Shown: positions 8,553 to 18,040, counted from the stretch's first letter. The stretch: 64,000 nucleotides of DNA from CADEFQ01 sp050185195 (GCA_050185195.1 JBFWZQ010000004.1:1-64000); one strand, 5' to 3'. Made by a program: numbers and translations. The notes: a model not told the origin generated them from the letters alone.

Positions 8553-10238
8553 ATGACCGAAAGTTTCGCTCAACTCTTCGAGCAGAGTCTCGCCAACCAG
8601 CGCATCCGCCCGGGGATGATCCTCACGGGGCTCATCGTCGGCGTCACCGACGACGTCGTCATCGTGAACGTGGGCCTCAAGTCCGAGGCCGTGATCGGTG
8701 TCGATCAGTTCAAGAACGAACGCGGCGAGATCGAAGTCAAGCCAGGCGATGAAGTCGAAGTCGCGCTCGATGCCGTCGAGGACGGCAACGGCGAGACGCG
8801 CCTGTCGCGCGAGAAGGCCAAGCGCGCGCGCACCTGGACCCGCCTCGAGAAGGCATTCGAGGCGAGCGAGATCGTCTCGGGCGTGATCACCGGCCGCGTC
8901 AAGGGCGGCTTCACCGTCGAGATCGAGACCGTGCGCGCGTTCCTGCCCGGCTCGCTGGTCGACGTGCGCCCCGTGCGCGACACCTCGTACCTCGAGGGCA
9001 AGCCGCTCGAGTTCAAGGTCATCAAGCTCGACCAGAAGCGCAACAACGTCGTCGTGTCGCGCCGCGCGGTCGTCGAGCAGGAATTCTCCGCCGAGCGCAG
9101 CGCGCTGATGGACAACCTGCAGGAAGGCGCGGTCGTCAAGGGCACGGTCAAGAACCTGACCGACTACGGCGCATTCGTCGACCTCGGCGGCATCGACGGC
9201 CTGCTGCACATCACCGACATGGCGTGGAAGCGCGTCAAGCACCCGTCGGAAGTGGTCAAGGTCGGCGACGAAGTCGACGTGCGGATCCTCAAGTTCGATC
9301 GTGAGCGCTCGCGCGTCTCGCTCGGCCTGAAGCAGCTGGGCGCCGATCCGTGGGAGAACATCGCACGCCGTTATCCGCCGAACACGCGCGTGTTCGGCAA
9401 GATCACCAACATCGCCGACTACGGCGCGTTCGTCGAGATCGAGGACGGCGTCGAAGGCCTCGTGCACGTGTCCGAGATGGACTGGACCAACAAGAACGTC
9501 AACCCGGCCAAGGTCGTGCAGACTGGCCAGGAAGTCGAGGTCATGGTGCTCGACGTCGACGAAGAGCGCCGCCGCATCTCGCTCGGCCTGAAGCAGTGCC
9601 AGGCGAACCCGTGGAAGGAATTCGCCGAGAACAGCAACCGCGGCGATCGTGTGTCGGGCCAGGTCAAGTCGATCACCGACTTCGGCATCTTCATCGGCCT
9701 GCCGGGCGGCATCGACGGCCTCGTGCACCTCTCCGACATTTCGTGGGACGTGCCTGGCGAGGAAGCGGTGCGCAGCTACCAGAAGGGCCAGCTGATCGAG
9801 GCAATGGTGCTGTCGATCGACCCGGAGCGCGAGCGCATCTCGCTCGGCGTCAAGCAGCTCGCCAAGGATCCGTTCTCGGCCTACATCGCCGAGAATCCGC
9901 GCGGCACGATCGTGCGCGGCACCGTCAAGGAAGTCGACGCCCGCGGCGCGGTCATCGACCTCGGCAACGGCATCGAGGGACAACTGCGCGCTTCCGAACT
10001 CGGCCGCGACCGCATCGAGGATGCGCGCACCGTGCTGAAGGAAGGCGAGGAGATCGAGGCGAAGTTCACGGGCGTCGACAGGAAGACGCGCACGATCTCG
10101 CTGTCGATCAAGGCGAAGGAGGCCCACGAAGAGGCCGAGGCCGTGTCGAGCTACCGCTCGGACCAGGGCCCCGCCAGTTCGGGAACGTCGCTCGGCGATC
10201 TGCTGAAGGAACAGATCGGCTCGTCGGACCGCTCCTGA
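8553..10238 (+). CDS. rpsA: 30S ribosomal protein S1
   Basis: About 561 residues with six S1 OB-fold repeats, the length of the Escherichia coli protein. It binds mRNA and delivers it to the 30S subunit during initiation. The start is placed at the ATG giving MTESFAQLFEQSLAN, which matches the conserved S1 N-terminus and has AGGA 10 bases upstream; an in-frame ATG six codons earlier (8535) is less likely. The repeats are visible as recurrent DYGAFVDLGGIDGLLH / DYGAFVEIEDGVEGLVH / DFGIFIGLPGGIDGLVH motifs, each closing with RISLG(L/V)KQ. The 111-base gap after cmk probably holds its own promoter, but no clear boxes were seen. Confidence 0.96.
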   Translation: MTESFAQLFEQSLANQRIRPGMILTGLIVGVTDDVVIVNVGLKSEAVIGVDQFKNERGEIEVKPGDEVEVALDAVEDGNGETRLSREKAKRARTWTRLEKAFEASEIVSGVITGRVKGGFTVEIETVRAFLPGSLVDVRPVRDTSYLEGKPLEFKVIKLDQKRNNVVVSRRAVVEQEFSAERSALMDNLQEGAVVKGTVKNLTDYGAFVDLGGIDGLLHITDMAWKRVKHPSEVVKVGDEVDVRILKFDRERSRVSLGLKQLGADPWENIARRYPPNTRVFGKITNIADYGAFVEIEDGVEGLVHVSEMDWTNKNVNPAKVVQTGQEVEVMVLDVDEERRRISLGLKQCQANPWKEFAENSNRGDRVSGQVKSITDFGIFIGLPGGIDGLVHLSDISWDVPGEEAVRSYQKGQLIEAMVLSIDPERERISLGVKQLAKDPFSAYIAENPRGTIVRGTVKEVDARGAVIDLGNGIEGQLRASELGRDRIEDARTVLKEGEEIEAKFTGVDRKTRTISLSIKAKEAHEEAEAVSSYRSDQGPASSGTSLGDLLKEQIGSSDRS

Positions 10239-10262
10239 TCCAGTAGTGACAGTCGTCGGCGC

Positions 10263-10292
10263 CGGCGCCCGGGTCCAACGACCCGGGCGCCG
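10263..10292 (+). terminator. perfect 13-bp GC hairpin between rpsA and ihfB (terminator or attenuator candidate)
   Basis: CGGCGCCCGGGTC and its exact complement GACCCGGGCGCCG flank a CAAC tetraloop. No T-run follows, so it is not a textbook intrinsic terminator. It could slow polymerase, protect the rpsA mRNA 3' end, or set rpsA/ihfB stoichiometry. Confidence 0.5.
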
Positions 10293-10315
10293 ACCGCACC
10301 GGGGGTGAGAGCTGC

Positions 10316-10618
10316 ATGACCAAATCGGAACTCATCGAGATCATCACTGCGAAGCAGAAGCACCTGCCGGCCAAGGACGTCGAGCTCGCGCTGAAGCAGA
10401 TCCTCGAGATCATGAGCGATGCACTCGCGACGGGCGATCGCATCGAGATCCGCGGTTACGGCAGTTTCTCGCTGCATTTCCGTCCGCCGCGCCAGGGGCG
10501 CAACCCGAAGACCGGCGAGGCGGTGGCGCTGGCCGGCAAGTACGTCCCGCACTTCAAGCCCGGCAAGGACCTGCGCGAGCGCGTCAACGACGGCGCCGAC
10601 AAGCCGATCCGCGACTAG
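10316..10618 (+). CDS. ihfB: integration host factor subunit beta
   Basis: 100 residues. The beta half of the IHF heterodimer bends DNA at specific sites and acts in recombination, replication and transcription. It is recognised by MTKSELIEIITAKQKHLP, the GYGSFSLHFRPPRQGRNPKTGE arm region with the intercalating proline, and KDLRERVN at the C-terminus. rpsA-ihfB adjacency is conserved in gammaproteobacteria. The alpha subunit partner is in this window at 46380-46679. Confidence 0.96.
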   Translation: MTKSELIEIITAKQKHLPAKDVELALKQILEIMSDALATGDRIEIRGYGSFSLHFRPPRQGRNPKTGEAVALAGKYVPHFKPGKDLRERVNDGADKPIRD

Positions 10619-10728
10619 TTCGCAAAAGGGCGCGATCACCGCGCTTTCTCCGCTCGGCGCGCCGCGGCGCGCGGCGTAGCGTCTCCCCCATGCGGCCACG
10701 GCCGCGCCATACACCGGGGAGTCCTGCC

Positions 10729-11055
10729 ATGCGTCCATTCATCCTCTGCCTGCTGCTGTGCTGCGCGGCGCCCGTCGTTGCGCTCGCGGATTCCATCAAC
10801 ATCAACAGCGCCGACGCGGCCACGCTCGACCGTGCGCTCAAGGGCGTCGGGGCCACGCGGGCCGCGGCGATCGTCGCCTACCGCAAGGAACACGGGCCGT
10901 TCAGGAGCATCGACGAACTCGCGCTGGTCCAGGGCATCGGCCAGAAGGTGATCGAGGACAACCGCGGGCAGATGCATGTCGGCGGCACGAAGCCCGCGGC
11001 CGCGCCGGCACCCGGCGCCAAGCGCGTCGCGCCGGCGAAGCCACCAGCCCGCTGA
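10729..11055 (+). CDS. secreted helix-hairpin-helix DNA-binding protein (ComEA-like)
   Basis: 108 residues: a signal peptide (RPFILCLLLCCAAPVVALA), then a single HhH module ININSADAATLDRALKGVG...GPFRSIDELALVQGIG that is the ComEA/YbaV signature, and a Pro/Ala-rich tail. The family binds DNA without sequence preference, and in naturally competent bacteria it ratchets incoming DNA across the periplasm. The start is the second ATG, which has a GGGGAG ribosome site and directly begins the signal peptide; an earlier in-frame ATG at 10690 would put a basic extension in front of it. No other competence genes are nearby. Confidence 0.85.
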   Translation: MRPFILCLLLCCAAPVVALADSININSADAATLDRALKGVGATRAAAIVAYRKEHGPFRSIDELALVQGIGQKVIEDNRGQMHVGGTKPAAAPAPGAKRVAPAKPPAR

Positions 11056-11091
11056 GGCAGCGCGTATGCGCCGATACGCTAGTATGGGCGC

Positions 11092-11976
11092 ATGCGCATG
11101 AAAGCAACGATACGCACCGCCGTGTTTCCCGTGGCTGGCCGCGGCACCCGGTTCCTGCCGGCGACCAAGGCGAGCCCGAAGGAGATGTTGCCGGTCGTGG
11201 ACAAGCCGCTCATCCAGTACGCGGTGGAAGAAGCGCTCGAGGCGGGTGCGCGCCGCCTCGTGTTCATCACCGGCGCGTCGAAGCGTGCGATCGAGGACCA
11301 CTTCGATTCCGACCAGGAGCTCGAGAAGCTGCTGGTGTCGCAAGGCAAGAACGAGCTCGTGAAGCAGTTGCGCAGCGTGCTGCCGAAGTACGCTTCGTGC
11401 ATCTATATCCGCCAGCCCGCGCCGCTCGGCCTCGGCCACGCCGTGCTGTGCGCGGCGCCGGCGATCGGCTTCGAGCCGTTCTTCGTGCACCTCGCAGACG
11501 ACCTGATCGAAGGCGAGCAGGGTTGCCTCGCGCAGATGGCCGAAGTGTATTCCGAGGTGCACGCGAGCGTGCTGGGCGTGGAAGAGGTGCCGCGCAAGGA
11601 CACCGACAAGTACGGCATCGTCGCCGTCGGTCGCGGCGAGGGCGCGGTTCGGCCGATCCGCAGCATCGTCGAGAAACCGAAACCCGCCGTGGCACCATCC
11701 CGGCTCGCGGTGGTCGGGCGCTACGTGCTCACCGCGCGCATCTTCGAACACCTCGAGCGCATCGGCCGGGGTGCGGGCGGGGAAATCCAGCTCACGGACG
11801 GCATCGCGCGGCTCATGCAGGACGAGCCGGTGTACGCCTATCGATTCGCGGGCAAACGCTTCGATTGCGGCAACAAGCTCGGGTACCTGCAGGCCACCGT
11901 CGAGCACGCGCTCGCGCACCCGGAGCTCGGGGCGCCGTTCGCGGCCTATTTGCGCAAGCTCTCGAAAACCATTTGA
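11092..11976 (+). CDS. galU: UTP-glucose-1-phosphate uridylyltransferase
   Basis: 294 residues, a typical length. It makes UDP-glucose for envelope polysaccharides. The nucleotide-binding signature GRGTRFLPATKASPKEMLP (residues 16-34) and VDKPLIQYAVEEA are followed by LGLGHAVLCA, LADDLI and KYGIVAV, and by the GGEIQLTDGIARL and FDCGNKLGYLQA motifs specific to GalU. An alternative start two codons later (MKATIRTAVFP) is equally possible. Confidence 0.95.
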   Translation: MRMKATIRTAVFPVAGRGTRFLPATKASPKEMLPVVDKPLIQYAVEEALEAGARRLVFITGASKRAIEDHFDSDQELEKLLVSQGKNELVKQLRSVLPKYASCIYIRQPAPLGLGHAVLCAAPAIGFEPFFVHLADDLIEGEQGCLAQMAEVYSEVHASVLGVEEVPRKDTDKYGIVAVGRGEGAVRPIRSIVEKPKPAVAPSRLAVVGRYVLTARIFEHLERIGRGAGGEIQLTDGIARLMQDEPVYAYRFAGKRFDCGNKLGYLQATVEHALAHPELGAPFAAYLRKLSKTI

Positions 11977-12012
11977 CGCGGATCATGTTTCGCCACCCCG
12001 GGCGGGGGTAGG

Positions 12013-12357
12013 ATGGCGGGCATGAGTGGGCGCCGGCGGCATGGTTTGCGCGTGGTCCTGGCGGCAGGGTTCTGCCTCCTGTTCCAGCAGTTTGCGCTGG
12101 CCGCCTACGATTGCCCCGGTTCCCGCCCCATGCAGGCGGATGCGGCCGAGGCGCCGCTCTGTGCCAGCCATTGTGCGCCCGATGCGCCTGCGCAGGTCGA
12201 TGTCGCCAAGTCGGCGACCGTCGGCATGGCGCATGCGTTGTTCACGGAATACAGCTTTGTCGTCGCCCTGATGGGCCCGCCCGCGCCGCGGGTGGAGCCG
12301 CCGCACGCCACGGCAGACCCTCCGCCGCGCCTGCGTTACTGCAGCCTCCTGATCTAG
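12013..12357 (+). CDS. small secreted Cys/His protein preceding the metal-efflux operon
   Basis: 114 residues, no firm family recognised. It has a signal peptide (LRVVLAAGFCLLFQQFALA) followed by a short mature part with AYDCPGSRP, a CASHC cluster and a late YCS motif, plausible metal ligands in the periplasm. It is the first gene before three cus/czc-type genes, with about 75 bases before the outer-membrane channel gene. Small secreted Cys/His/Met proteins in this position often serve metal sensing or sequestration; that role here is inferred only from position and residues. The start could be the second ATG (12022). Confidence 0.62.
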   Translation: MAGMSGRRRHGLRVVLAAGFCLLFQQFALAAYDCPGSRPMQADAAEAPLCASHCAPDAPAQVDVAKSATVGMAHALFTEYSFVVALMGPPAPRVEPPHATADPPPRLRYCSLLI

Positions 12358-12432
12358 CCACTCCGGACCCGTACGTGCCGGTGTCGGTTCTCCCGCGCGC
12401 CGATGCGACCCCGTCGTACTTCCGGAGGCTCC

Positions 12433-13707
12433 ATGCTTTTTTCATTTCGAGATGCCGCGCCACGCAGCGTGGCCGCCGTGTCGACTTGTCTTGCCATCGC
12501 CTGGCTTGCGCTGCCCGTCCGCACCGCCGCAGCGGCGGGTGGCCTGACACTCGCGGACGCGGTGCGGCGTGCCGTGGAGAACGCACCTCAGATCGAGGCG
12601 GGCCGCGCCGCCATCGAAGCGGCGTCCCAGGACCTGCGCCGCGCTGGCCGCCTGCCTGATCCGATGCTCGCGATCGGCATCGCCGACCTGCCGGTGAGCG
12701 GGCGTGATGCGTTCGACCCCGATGCGGACGCCATGACCGAAAAGACCATCGTGCTGCAGCAGGGCGTGCCGGCCCGCGCGAAACGCGCGGCGCAACGTGC
12801 CGTAGCCACGCGAGCCGTCGAGCTTGCGATGGCCGAGGCCGGCGGGACGCGCCTCGACGTGGAGCGGGCGGCGGCCAATGCATGGGTGGGAGCGTGGTCC
12901 GCGGCACGCGAGCTCGAGGCGCTCGGCGCCCTACGTGCGCAGGCCCAGCTTGCATTGCGGCTGACGCGTGCACGCGCGGCGGGTGGAGGCTCGGCGCTCG
13001 ACGTGCTCGCGGCCGAAGCGGCAGTGCTCGATCTCGATGGTGAAACGGCGGCGGCCGAGGGGGCCTCGGGCGAGGCCCTCGCCGAGCTGCAGCGCTGGGT
13101 CGGCGATGGCACGCACTCGGTGGCCACCGACGCGCCGGACTTCGGGCGTGCGCCCCTTGCCGAGGCGGCTGCGCTCACGGCCGTCGACCGCCAGCCCGCG
13201 CTGCAGGCGGCGGCCGCGAGGACGGCTGCCGCCGACGCCGCGCTCGACGCGGCGCGCGCCGGGCGTCGGCCGGACTGGAATGTGGCTGCGAGCTACGGCC
13301 AGCGCAGCGGCTTCGACGACATGCTGATGCTGGAGGTCGGAGTCAGCCTGCCGTTCTTCACGCGCGACCGGCAGGGGCCGGACATCGCGGCCCGACGCGC
13401 CGAACAGCAGGGGGCGCTCGCGCGGCAGGAGAGCCTGCGCCGCGAGCTGGCCGCGCGGATCCGTGCCGGATATTCGAAGTGGGAAGGACTCAGGCGGCAG
13501 GTGGAGGCGCACGATCAGGTGCTGCGCCTCGCGGGCGATCGCAGCGCCGCGGCGCTCGCGTCGTACCGTGCGGGCGGTGAATTGCGCGCGTGGCTCGATG
13601 CACGACGCGACGAGGTCCTCACGCATCGCAGCCATGCGCAGCATCGGGCCGCGCTCGGCCGTGCGTGGGTGGAACTGGCCTATCTGTACGGGGAGCAGGC
13701 GCCATGA
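12433..13707 (+). CDS. outer-membrane efflux channel of a heavy-metal RND system (CusC/CzcC type)
   Basis: 424 residues. TolC-family protein: a signal peptide (VAAVSTCLAIAWLALPVRTAAAA), the OEP repeat start LTLADAVRRAVENAPQIEAGRAAIEAASQDLRRAGRLPDP, long Ala/Arg/Glu coiled-coil helices, and the second half with DWNVAASYGQR and VGVSLPFFTRDRQGP. It would form the outer-membrane and periplasmic duct for the pump encoded downstream. The start is the ATG preceded by GGAGG; the stop overlaps the adaptor ATG (ATGA). Shorter than many TolC proteins but normal for the CzcC branch. Confidence 0.91.
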   Translation: MLFSFRDAAPRSVAAVSTCLAIAWLALPVRTAAAAGGLTLADAVRRAVENAPQIEAGRAAIEAASQDLRRAGRLPDPMLAIGIADLPVSGRDAFDPDADAMTEKTIVLQQGVPARAKRAAQRAVATRAVELAMAEAGGTRLDVERAAANAWVGAWSAARELEALGALRAQAQLALRLTRARAAGGGSALDVLAAEAAVLDLDGETAAAEGASGEALAELQRWVGDGTHSVATDAPDFGRAPLAEAAALTAVDRQPALQAAAARTAAADAALDAARAGRRPDWNVAASYGQRSGFDDMLMLEVGVSLPFFTRDRQGPDIAARRAEQQGALARQESLRRELAARIRAGYSKWEGLRRQVEAHDQVLRLAGDRSAAALASYRAGGELRAWLDARRDEVLTHRSHAQHRAALGRAWVELAYLYGEQAP

Positions 13708-14912
13708 AGATCGAGCCGCGAAAGTTCCTATTCATGGGCGCCGCGGCGCTGTTTGCCATCGCTGCGGTCTTTGCCTGGTGGCGCGGTTCGCAGGACCTCG
13801 CAGGCGACGCACCCGCGGCCGCCGATCGCAGGGTGCTCTATTGGTACGACCCGATGGTGCCGGACCAGCACTTCGACAAACCCGGCAAGTCGCCCTTCAT
13901 GGACATGCAGCTCGTGCCGCGGTACGCGGATGACGAGGCGACGCCTGGCGTTGCAGTGTCGCCGGTGACCCAGCGCAGCCTCGCCATCCGCACGGTCGCC
14001 GTGGAGCGGGGCCAGCTCGGGGGCGAGACGACGGTGCCGGGCACGATTGCGTGGGACCCGCAACTCGAGCGCATCGTCAGCGCGCGCACGGAACTGATCG
14101 TCGATCGTTTGCACGTCAAGGTGCCGTTCACGGCAGTCCGGCCAGGCGAGGCCCTCGCGAGCGTGATCGCCCCCGCGTGGAGCAGCGCGCTCGCCGAGGC
14201 GCAGGCCATCACGCAGGGCCGTGATGAGGCATTGCCTGGGCTCGAGGCCGCGGCACTTGCCAGGCTGCGGGCGCTCGGAATCCCGCCCGGCACCCGGCTC
14301 GGTGACGACGGCCGCATCGTGCTCACCGCACCCATCCGGGGTGTCGTCAGCGAAATCGGCGTGCGCGAGGGCGAAGTGGCGCCCGTCGGTACGATTCTCT
14401 TTCGCGTGAACGGCACCGGTCGCGTCTGGCTCCTGGCGGCCGTGCCGCAGGGCGATGCCAGTGGTATCGCGGCGGGTACCGCCGTCGTCGCGGATGTGGA
14501 CGGCGTGCCAGCGCGCTTCGAGGGGCGGGTCGCGACGCTGCTGCCGACGATCGATGCGGCGAGCCGCACGCGAGTTGCGCGCATCGTGCTCGACAATCCC
14601 GCGGGCCTGCTTGCGGCCGGGCAACTGTCACGGGTCAGCCTGCGCACCGGCGCGGGCGCGGCAAGCCTGCTCGTGCCGAGCGATGCGGTGATCGGCAGCG
14701 GCGGGCAGGCGCACGTGATCGTGCGTCGTGGCGAATCGCATTTCATGCCGTTGGCGGTGCACATCGGCCGCAGCCGCGATGGACGCACGGAGGTGCTGCA
14801 CGGACTCGAAGGCGGCGAACAGGTGGTGGTGGCGGGCCAGTTCCTGCTCGACTCCGAGGCGAGTCTCTCGGGCGCGCTCGCGCGCCTCGGCGATCACGGG
14901 GCGCATCCATGA
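13704..14912 (+). CDS. heavy-metal RND periplasmic adaptor (CusB type)
   Basis: 402 residues. An N-terminal membrane anchor (FLFMGAAALFAIAAVFAWW) is followed directly by the short metal-binding module YWYDPMVPDQHFDKPGKSPF..MDMQLVP (about residues 48-75) found in CusB-type adaptors, then barrel-sandwich, alpha-hairpin and beta-barrel domains (VNGTGRVWLLAAVPQGDAS; LLVPSDAVIGSGGQ) and a membrane-proximal domain. It couples the inner-membrane pump to the outer-membrane channel and hands over the metal. The module is seen with Cu(I)/Ag(I) systems but also with others, so substrate remains open. Its ends overlap both neighbours (ATGA at each side). Confidence 0.93.
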   Translation: MKIEPRKFLFMGAAALFAIAAVFAWWRGSQDLAGDAPAAADRRVLYWYDPMVPDQHFDKPGKSPFMDMQLVPRYADDEATPGVAVSPVTQRSLAIRTVAVERGQLGGETTVPGTIAWDPQLERIVSARTELIVDRLHVKVPFTAVRPGEALASVIAPAWSSALAEAQAITQGRDEALPGLEAAALARLRALGIPPGTRLGDDGRIVLTAPIRGVVSEIGVREGEVAPVGTILFRVNGTGRVWLLAAVPQGDASGIAAGTAVVADVDGVPARFEGRVATLLPTIDAASRTRVARIVLDNPAGLLAAGQLSRVSLRTGAGAASLLVPSDAVIGSGGQAHVIVRRGESHFMPLAVHIGRSRDGRTEVLHGLEGGEQVVVAGQFLLDSEASLSGALARLGDHGAHP

Positions 14913-17900
14913 TCGCGCGCATCATTGCCGCCTCGATCGCGCACCGTGCCGTCGTGCTCGCGGCAGCGCTCGCCGTGGCCGCGTGGGGCACCTGGGCGCT
15001 GCTGCGCGCGCCGCTCGACGCACTCCCGGACCTTTCGGACACACAGGTCGTCATACGCACGGAGTGGCCGGGCCAGGCGCCGCGCCTCGTCGAGGACCAG
15101 GTGACCTACCCGCTGTCGACCGCGATGCTCTCGGTGCCGGGGGTCAAGGCGGTACGCGGCTTCTCGTTCTTCGGCGACTCCTTCGTCTATGTGTTGTTCG
15201 ACGATGACACGGACCTGTACTGGGCGCGCTCGCGGGTCCTCGAATACCTGAGCCAGGTGCGCGAGCGGCTCCCCGCCGCGGTGTCGCCGGCGCTGGGACC
15301 CGATGCCACCGGGGTGGGCTGGATCTACGAATACGCGCTGGTCGATCGCAGCGGCGCGCATGGGCCGGGCGAGCTGCGCGCGCTGCAAGACTGGTTCCTG
15401 CGCTACGAACTCAAGACGGTCCCGGACGTGGCCGAGGTGGCGACCGTCGGCGGCATGGTGCAGGGCTGGCAGGTCGTGCCGGACCCGGCATCGCTGGCCG
15501 CGCGCGGCATCACCGTGGCGCAGCTCGTCGATGCGATCCGCGCGGCCAATGGCGCGACGGGTGGTTCGGTGATCGAGCAGGCCGAGGCCGAGATCATGGT
15601 GCGTAGCGAGGGCTACCTGCGCACGCGCGAGGACCTCGAGCGCGTGCCGATCGTCAGGGATGCCGCCACGCTTCCGGTCCTGCTGCGTGACGTCGCCCTC
15701 GTGCAGCGCGGGCCCGTCCTGCGCCGGGGGATCGCCGAACTGGACGGTGAAGGCGAGGTGGTTGGCGGGATCATCGTGCTGCGTTCGGGCAAGAACGCGC
15801 TCAAGGCGATCGAGGCGGTGAAGGCCCGGATCGCGAGCCTCGCAGGCAGCCTGCCTGCGGGCGTCGGGATCGTGCCGGTCTACGACCGATCCGCGCTGAT
15901 CCTCGAGGCGGTGCGCAATCTCGCCCGCAAGCTCATCGAGGAGTTCCTGGTCGTCGCGGTCGTCTGCGCGCTCTTTCTCTGGCACGCGCGATCCGCGCTC
16001 GTCGCCGTGGTGACGCTGCCGCTCGGCGTGCTCGCGGCCTTCATCGTGATGCACTACCAGGGCATCAGCACGAACCTGCTGTCCCTCGGCGGCATCGCGA
16101 TCGCGATCGGGGCGATGGTCGACGCCGCCGTCGTGATGATCGAGAACGCCCACAAGCACCTCGAGCAGTTCGAAGCGCAGCACGGCCGCGCGCCGCAGGG
16201 GCCGGAGCGGCAGGACATCGCACGCGCGGCGGCCTGCGAAGTGGGCCCGGCGCTGTTCGTGAGCCTGCTCGTGATCACGCTCTCGTTCGTGCCGGTGTTC
16301 GCGCTGCAGGCGCAGGAAGGGCGGCTCTTCTCGCCGCTCGCCTACACGAAGACCTGGGCGATGGCCGCAGCCGCCGTGCTCGCGGTGACGCTGATCCCGG
16401 TGCTCATCGGCGCGCTGGTCGGCGGCCGCATCCGCCCCGAGCGCGACAATCCGTTGAACCGGTGGCTGATCGCGGCTTACCGGCCCCTCATCGAGCGGGT
16501 GCTGCGCCATCCGCGCGCCACGCTCGCGCTGGCCGGCGGCGCGCTGCTGCTCAGCCTCGTGCCGCTGGCGCGGCTCGGCAGCGAGTTCCTGCCGATGATC
16601 GACGAGGGATCGCTGCTCTACATGCCGACGGCGCTGCCCGGGCTCTCGGCCGGCAAGGCCGCGCAACTGCTCGGCGAGACCGACCGCATGATCCGCACCG
16701 TGCCCGAGGTGGCGCACGTGTTCGGCAAGGCGGGTCGGGCGGAGACGGCCACCGATCCCGCGCCCCTCGAGATGTTCGAGACGACCGTGACGTTCAAGCC
16801 TCGCGACGAGTGGCGCCCCGGCATGACGCCGGCGAAGCTGCGCGCGGAACTGGACGCGGCCGTGCGCGTGCCCGGCCTGACCAATCTCTGGGTGCCGCCC
16901 ATCCGCAATCGCATCGACATGCTCGCCACGGGCATCAAGAGCCCGATCGGCATCAAGGTGACGGGACCCGACGTCGCGCAGCTCGCGCGCATCGCGGATC
17001 GCATCGAGGCCGTCGCGCGCGCCGTGCCGGGTGTCAGCTCGGCGCTCGCCGAACGGGTCGAAGGCGGGCGCTACCTCGACATCCGCGTGGATCCCCTGCG
17101 TGCGGCCCGCTTTGGCCTCACGCAGCGCGACTTGCAGGAGTTCATCGCGGTGGCCGTCGGCGGCGAGCCCGTGACCCAGGCGCTGCAGGGCAGGATGCGC
17201 TTCCAGGTCGTCGTGCGTTATCCGCGCGCCGAGCGGGATACGGCGGAGGCGATCGGTCGCATGCCGATCGTGGCGCCGGGAGGCGTGCAGCTGACGCTCG
17301 GGCAGGTCGCGGACGTCGTCCTCGAATCAGGGCCGCCGATGCTCAAGAGCGATGACGGCCGGCTCGCAAGTTACGTGTACGTGGACGTCGTGGGCCGGGA
17401 CCTCGGCTCGGTCGTTGCGGACCTCAGGGCCGCCACGGCGCGGGACGTGTCCTTGCCTGCCGGCTACTCGATCGCGTGGTCGGGGCAGTTCGAATACCTC
17501 GCACGCACGCGTGAACGGCTGCTGCTCGTCGTGCCGGCCGTGCTCGTGATCATCTTCGGGCTCATCTGCGTCGTCTTTCGACGCGCTGCGGAGGCCGCGA
17601 TCATCATGTTGTCGCTGCCCTTTGCCCTGGTCGGCGGACTGTGGCTCGTTTGGCTGCTCGGCCACGCGATTTCGGTGGCGTCGCTGATCGGTTTCATCGC
17701 GCTCGCCGGGGTCGCGGCGGAGTTCGGCATCATCATGCTGCTGTACCTGCGCCAGGCGTGGGAGCGCACGCTCGCCTCGCGGCCCGACGCAGGCCTCGCG
17801 GAACTCGACGCGGCCATCCGGGAAGGCGCCGTACAGCGCGTACGGCCGAAGGCGATGACCGTGGCGGTGATCATCGCGGGCCTGTTGCCGATCCTGCTGG

Positions 17901-18040
17901 GAGGCGGCGCCGGCTCCGAGGTGATGCAGCGCATCGCCGCGCCGATGGTGGGCGGCATGCTGAGCGCACCGCTCCTGTCGATGATCGTGATCCCGGCGGC
18001 GTTTCGGCTGCTGCGCGCGCGCGGCCTGCGTCGTCGCTAG
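14909..18040 (+). CDS. heavy-metal efflux RND pump (CusA/CzcA family)
   Basis: 1043 residues, the usual size. Twelve TM segments in two blocks with two large periplasmic loops: TM1 (VVLAAALAVAAWGTWALL), the HME-RND motifs DLSDTQVVIRTEWPGQAPRLVEDQVTYPLS and DATGVGWIYEYAL, the TM4 segment AIGAMVDAAVVMIENAHKHLE, and GVAAEFGIIMLLYLRQAWE in the second block. It exports metal ions by proton antiport. Translationally coupled to the adaptor. No CusF-like chaperone and no two-component sensor are next to it, so regulation must come from elsewhere. The stop TAG shares a CTAG with the convergent downstream gene. Confidence 0.96.
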   Translation: MIARIIAASIAHRAVVLAAALAVAAWGTWALLRAPLDALPDLSDTQVVIRTEWPGQAPRLVEDQVTYPLSTAMLSVPGVKAVRGFSFFGDSFVYVLFDDDTDLYWARSRVLEYLSQVRERLPAAVSPALGPDATGVGWIYEYALVDRSGAHGPGELRALQDWFLRYELKTVPDVAEVATVGGMVQGWQVVPDPASLAARGITVAQLVDAIRAANGATGGSVIEQAEAEIMVRSEGYLRTREDLERVPIVRDAATLPVLLRDVALVQRGPVLRRGIAELDGEGEVVGGIIVLRSGKNALKAIEAVKARIASLAGSLPAGVGIVPVYDRSALILEAVRNLARKLIEEFLVVAVVCALFLWHARSALVAVVTLPLGVLAAFIVMHYQGISTNLLSLGGIAIAIGAMVDAAVVMIENAHKHLEQFEAQHGRAPQGPERQDIARAAACEVGPALFVSLLVITLSFVPVFALQAQEGRLFSPLAYTKTWAMAAAAVLAVTLIPVLIGALVGGRIRPERDNPLNRWLIAAYRPLIERVLRHPRATLALAGGALLLSLVPLARLGSEFLPMIDEGSLLYMPTALPGLSAGKAAQLLGETDRMIRTVPEVAHVFGKAGRAETATDPAPLEMFETTVTFKPRDEWRPGMTPAKLRAELDAAVRVPGLTNLWVPPIRNRIDMLATGIKSPIGIKVTGPDVAQLARIADRIEAVARAVPGVSSALAERVEGGRYLDIRVDPLRAARFGLTQRDLQEFIAVAVGGEPVTQALQGRMRFQVVVRYPRAERDTAEAIGRMPIVAPGGVQLTLGQVADVVLESGPPMLKSDDGRLASYVYVDVVGRDLGSVVADLRAATARDVSLPAGYSIAWSGQFEYLARTRERLLLVVPAVLVIIFGLICVVFRRAAEAAIIMLSLPFALVGGLWLVWLLGHAISVASLIGFIALAGVAAEFGIIMLLYLRQAWERTLASRPDAGLAELDAAIREGAVQRVRPKAMTVAVIIAGLLPILLGGGAGSEVMQRIAAPMVGGMLSAPLLSMIVIPAAFRLLRARGLRRR

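Noticed and set aside
6324..10127. A 1267-codon open frame on the minus strand, antisense to aroA, cmk and rpsA
   Set aside because: Composition (runs of Arg, His, Asp, Leu) is that of a complementary strand in high-GC DNA; no signal, motif or ribosome site, and the plus-strand genes are certain.
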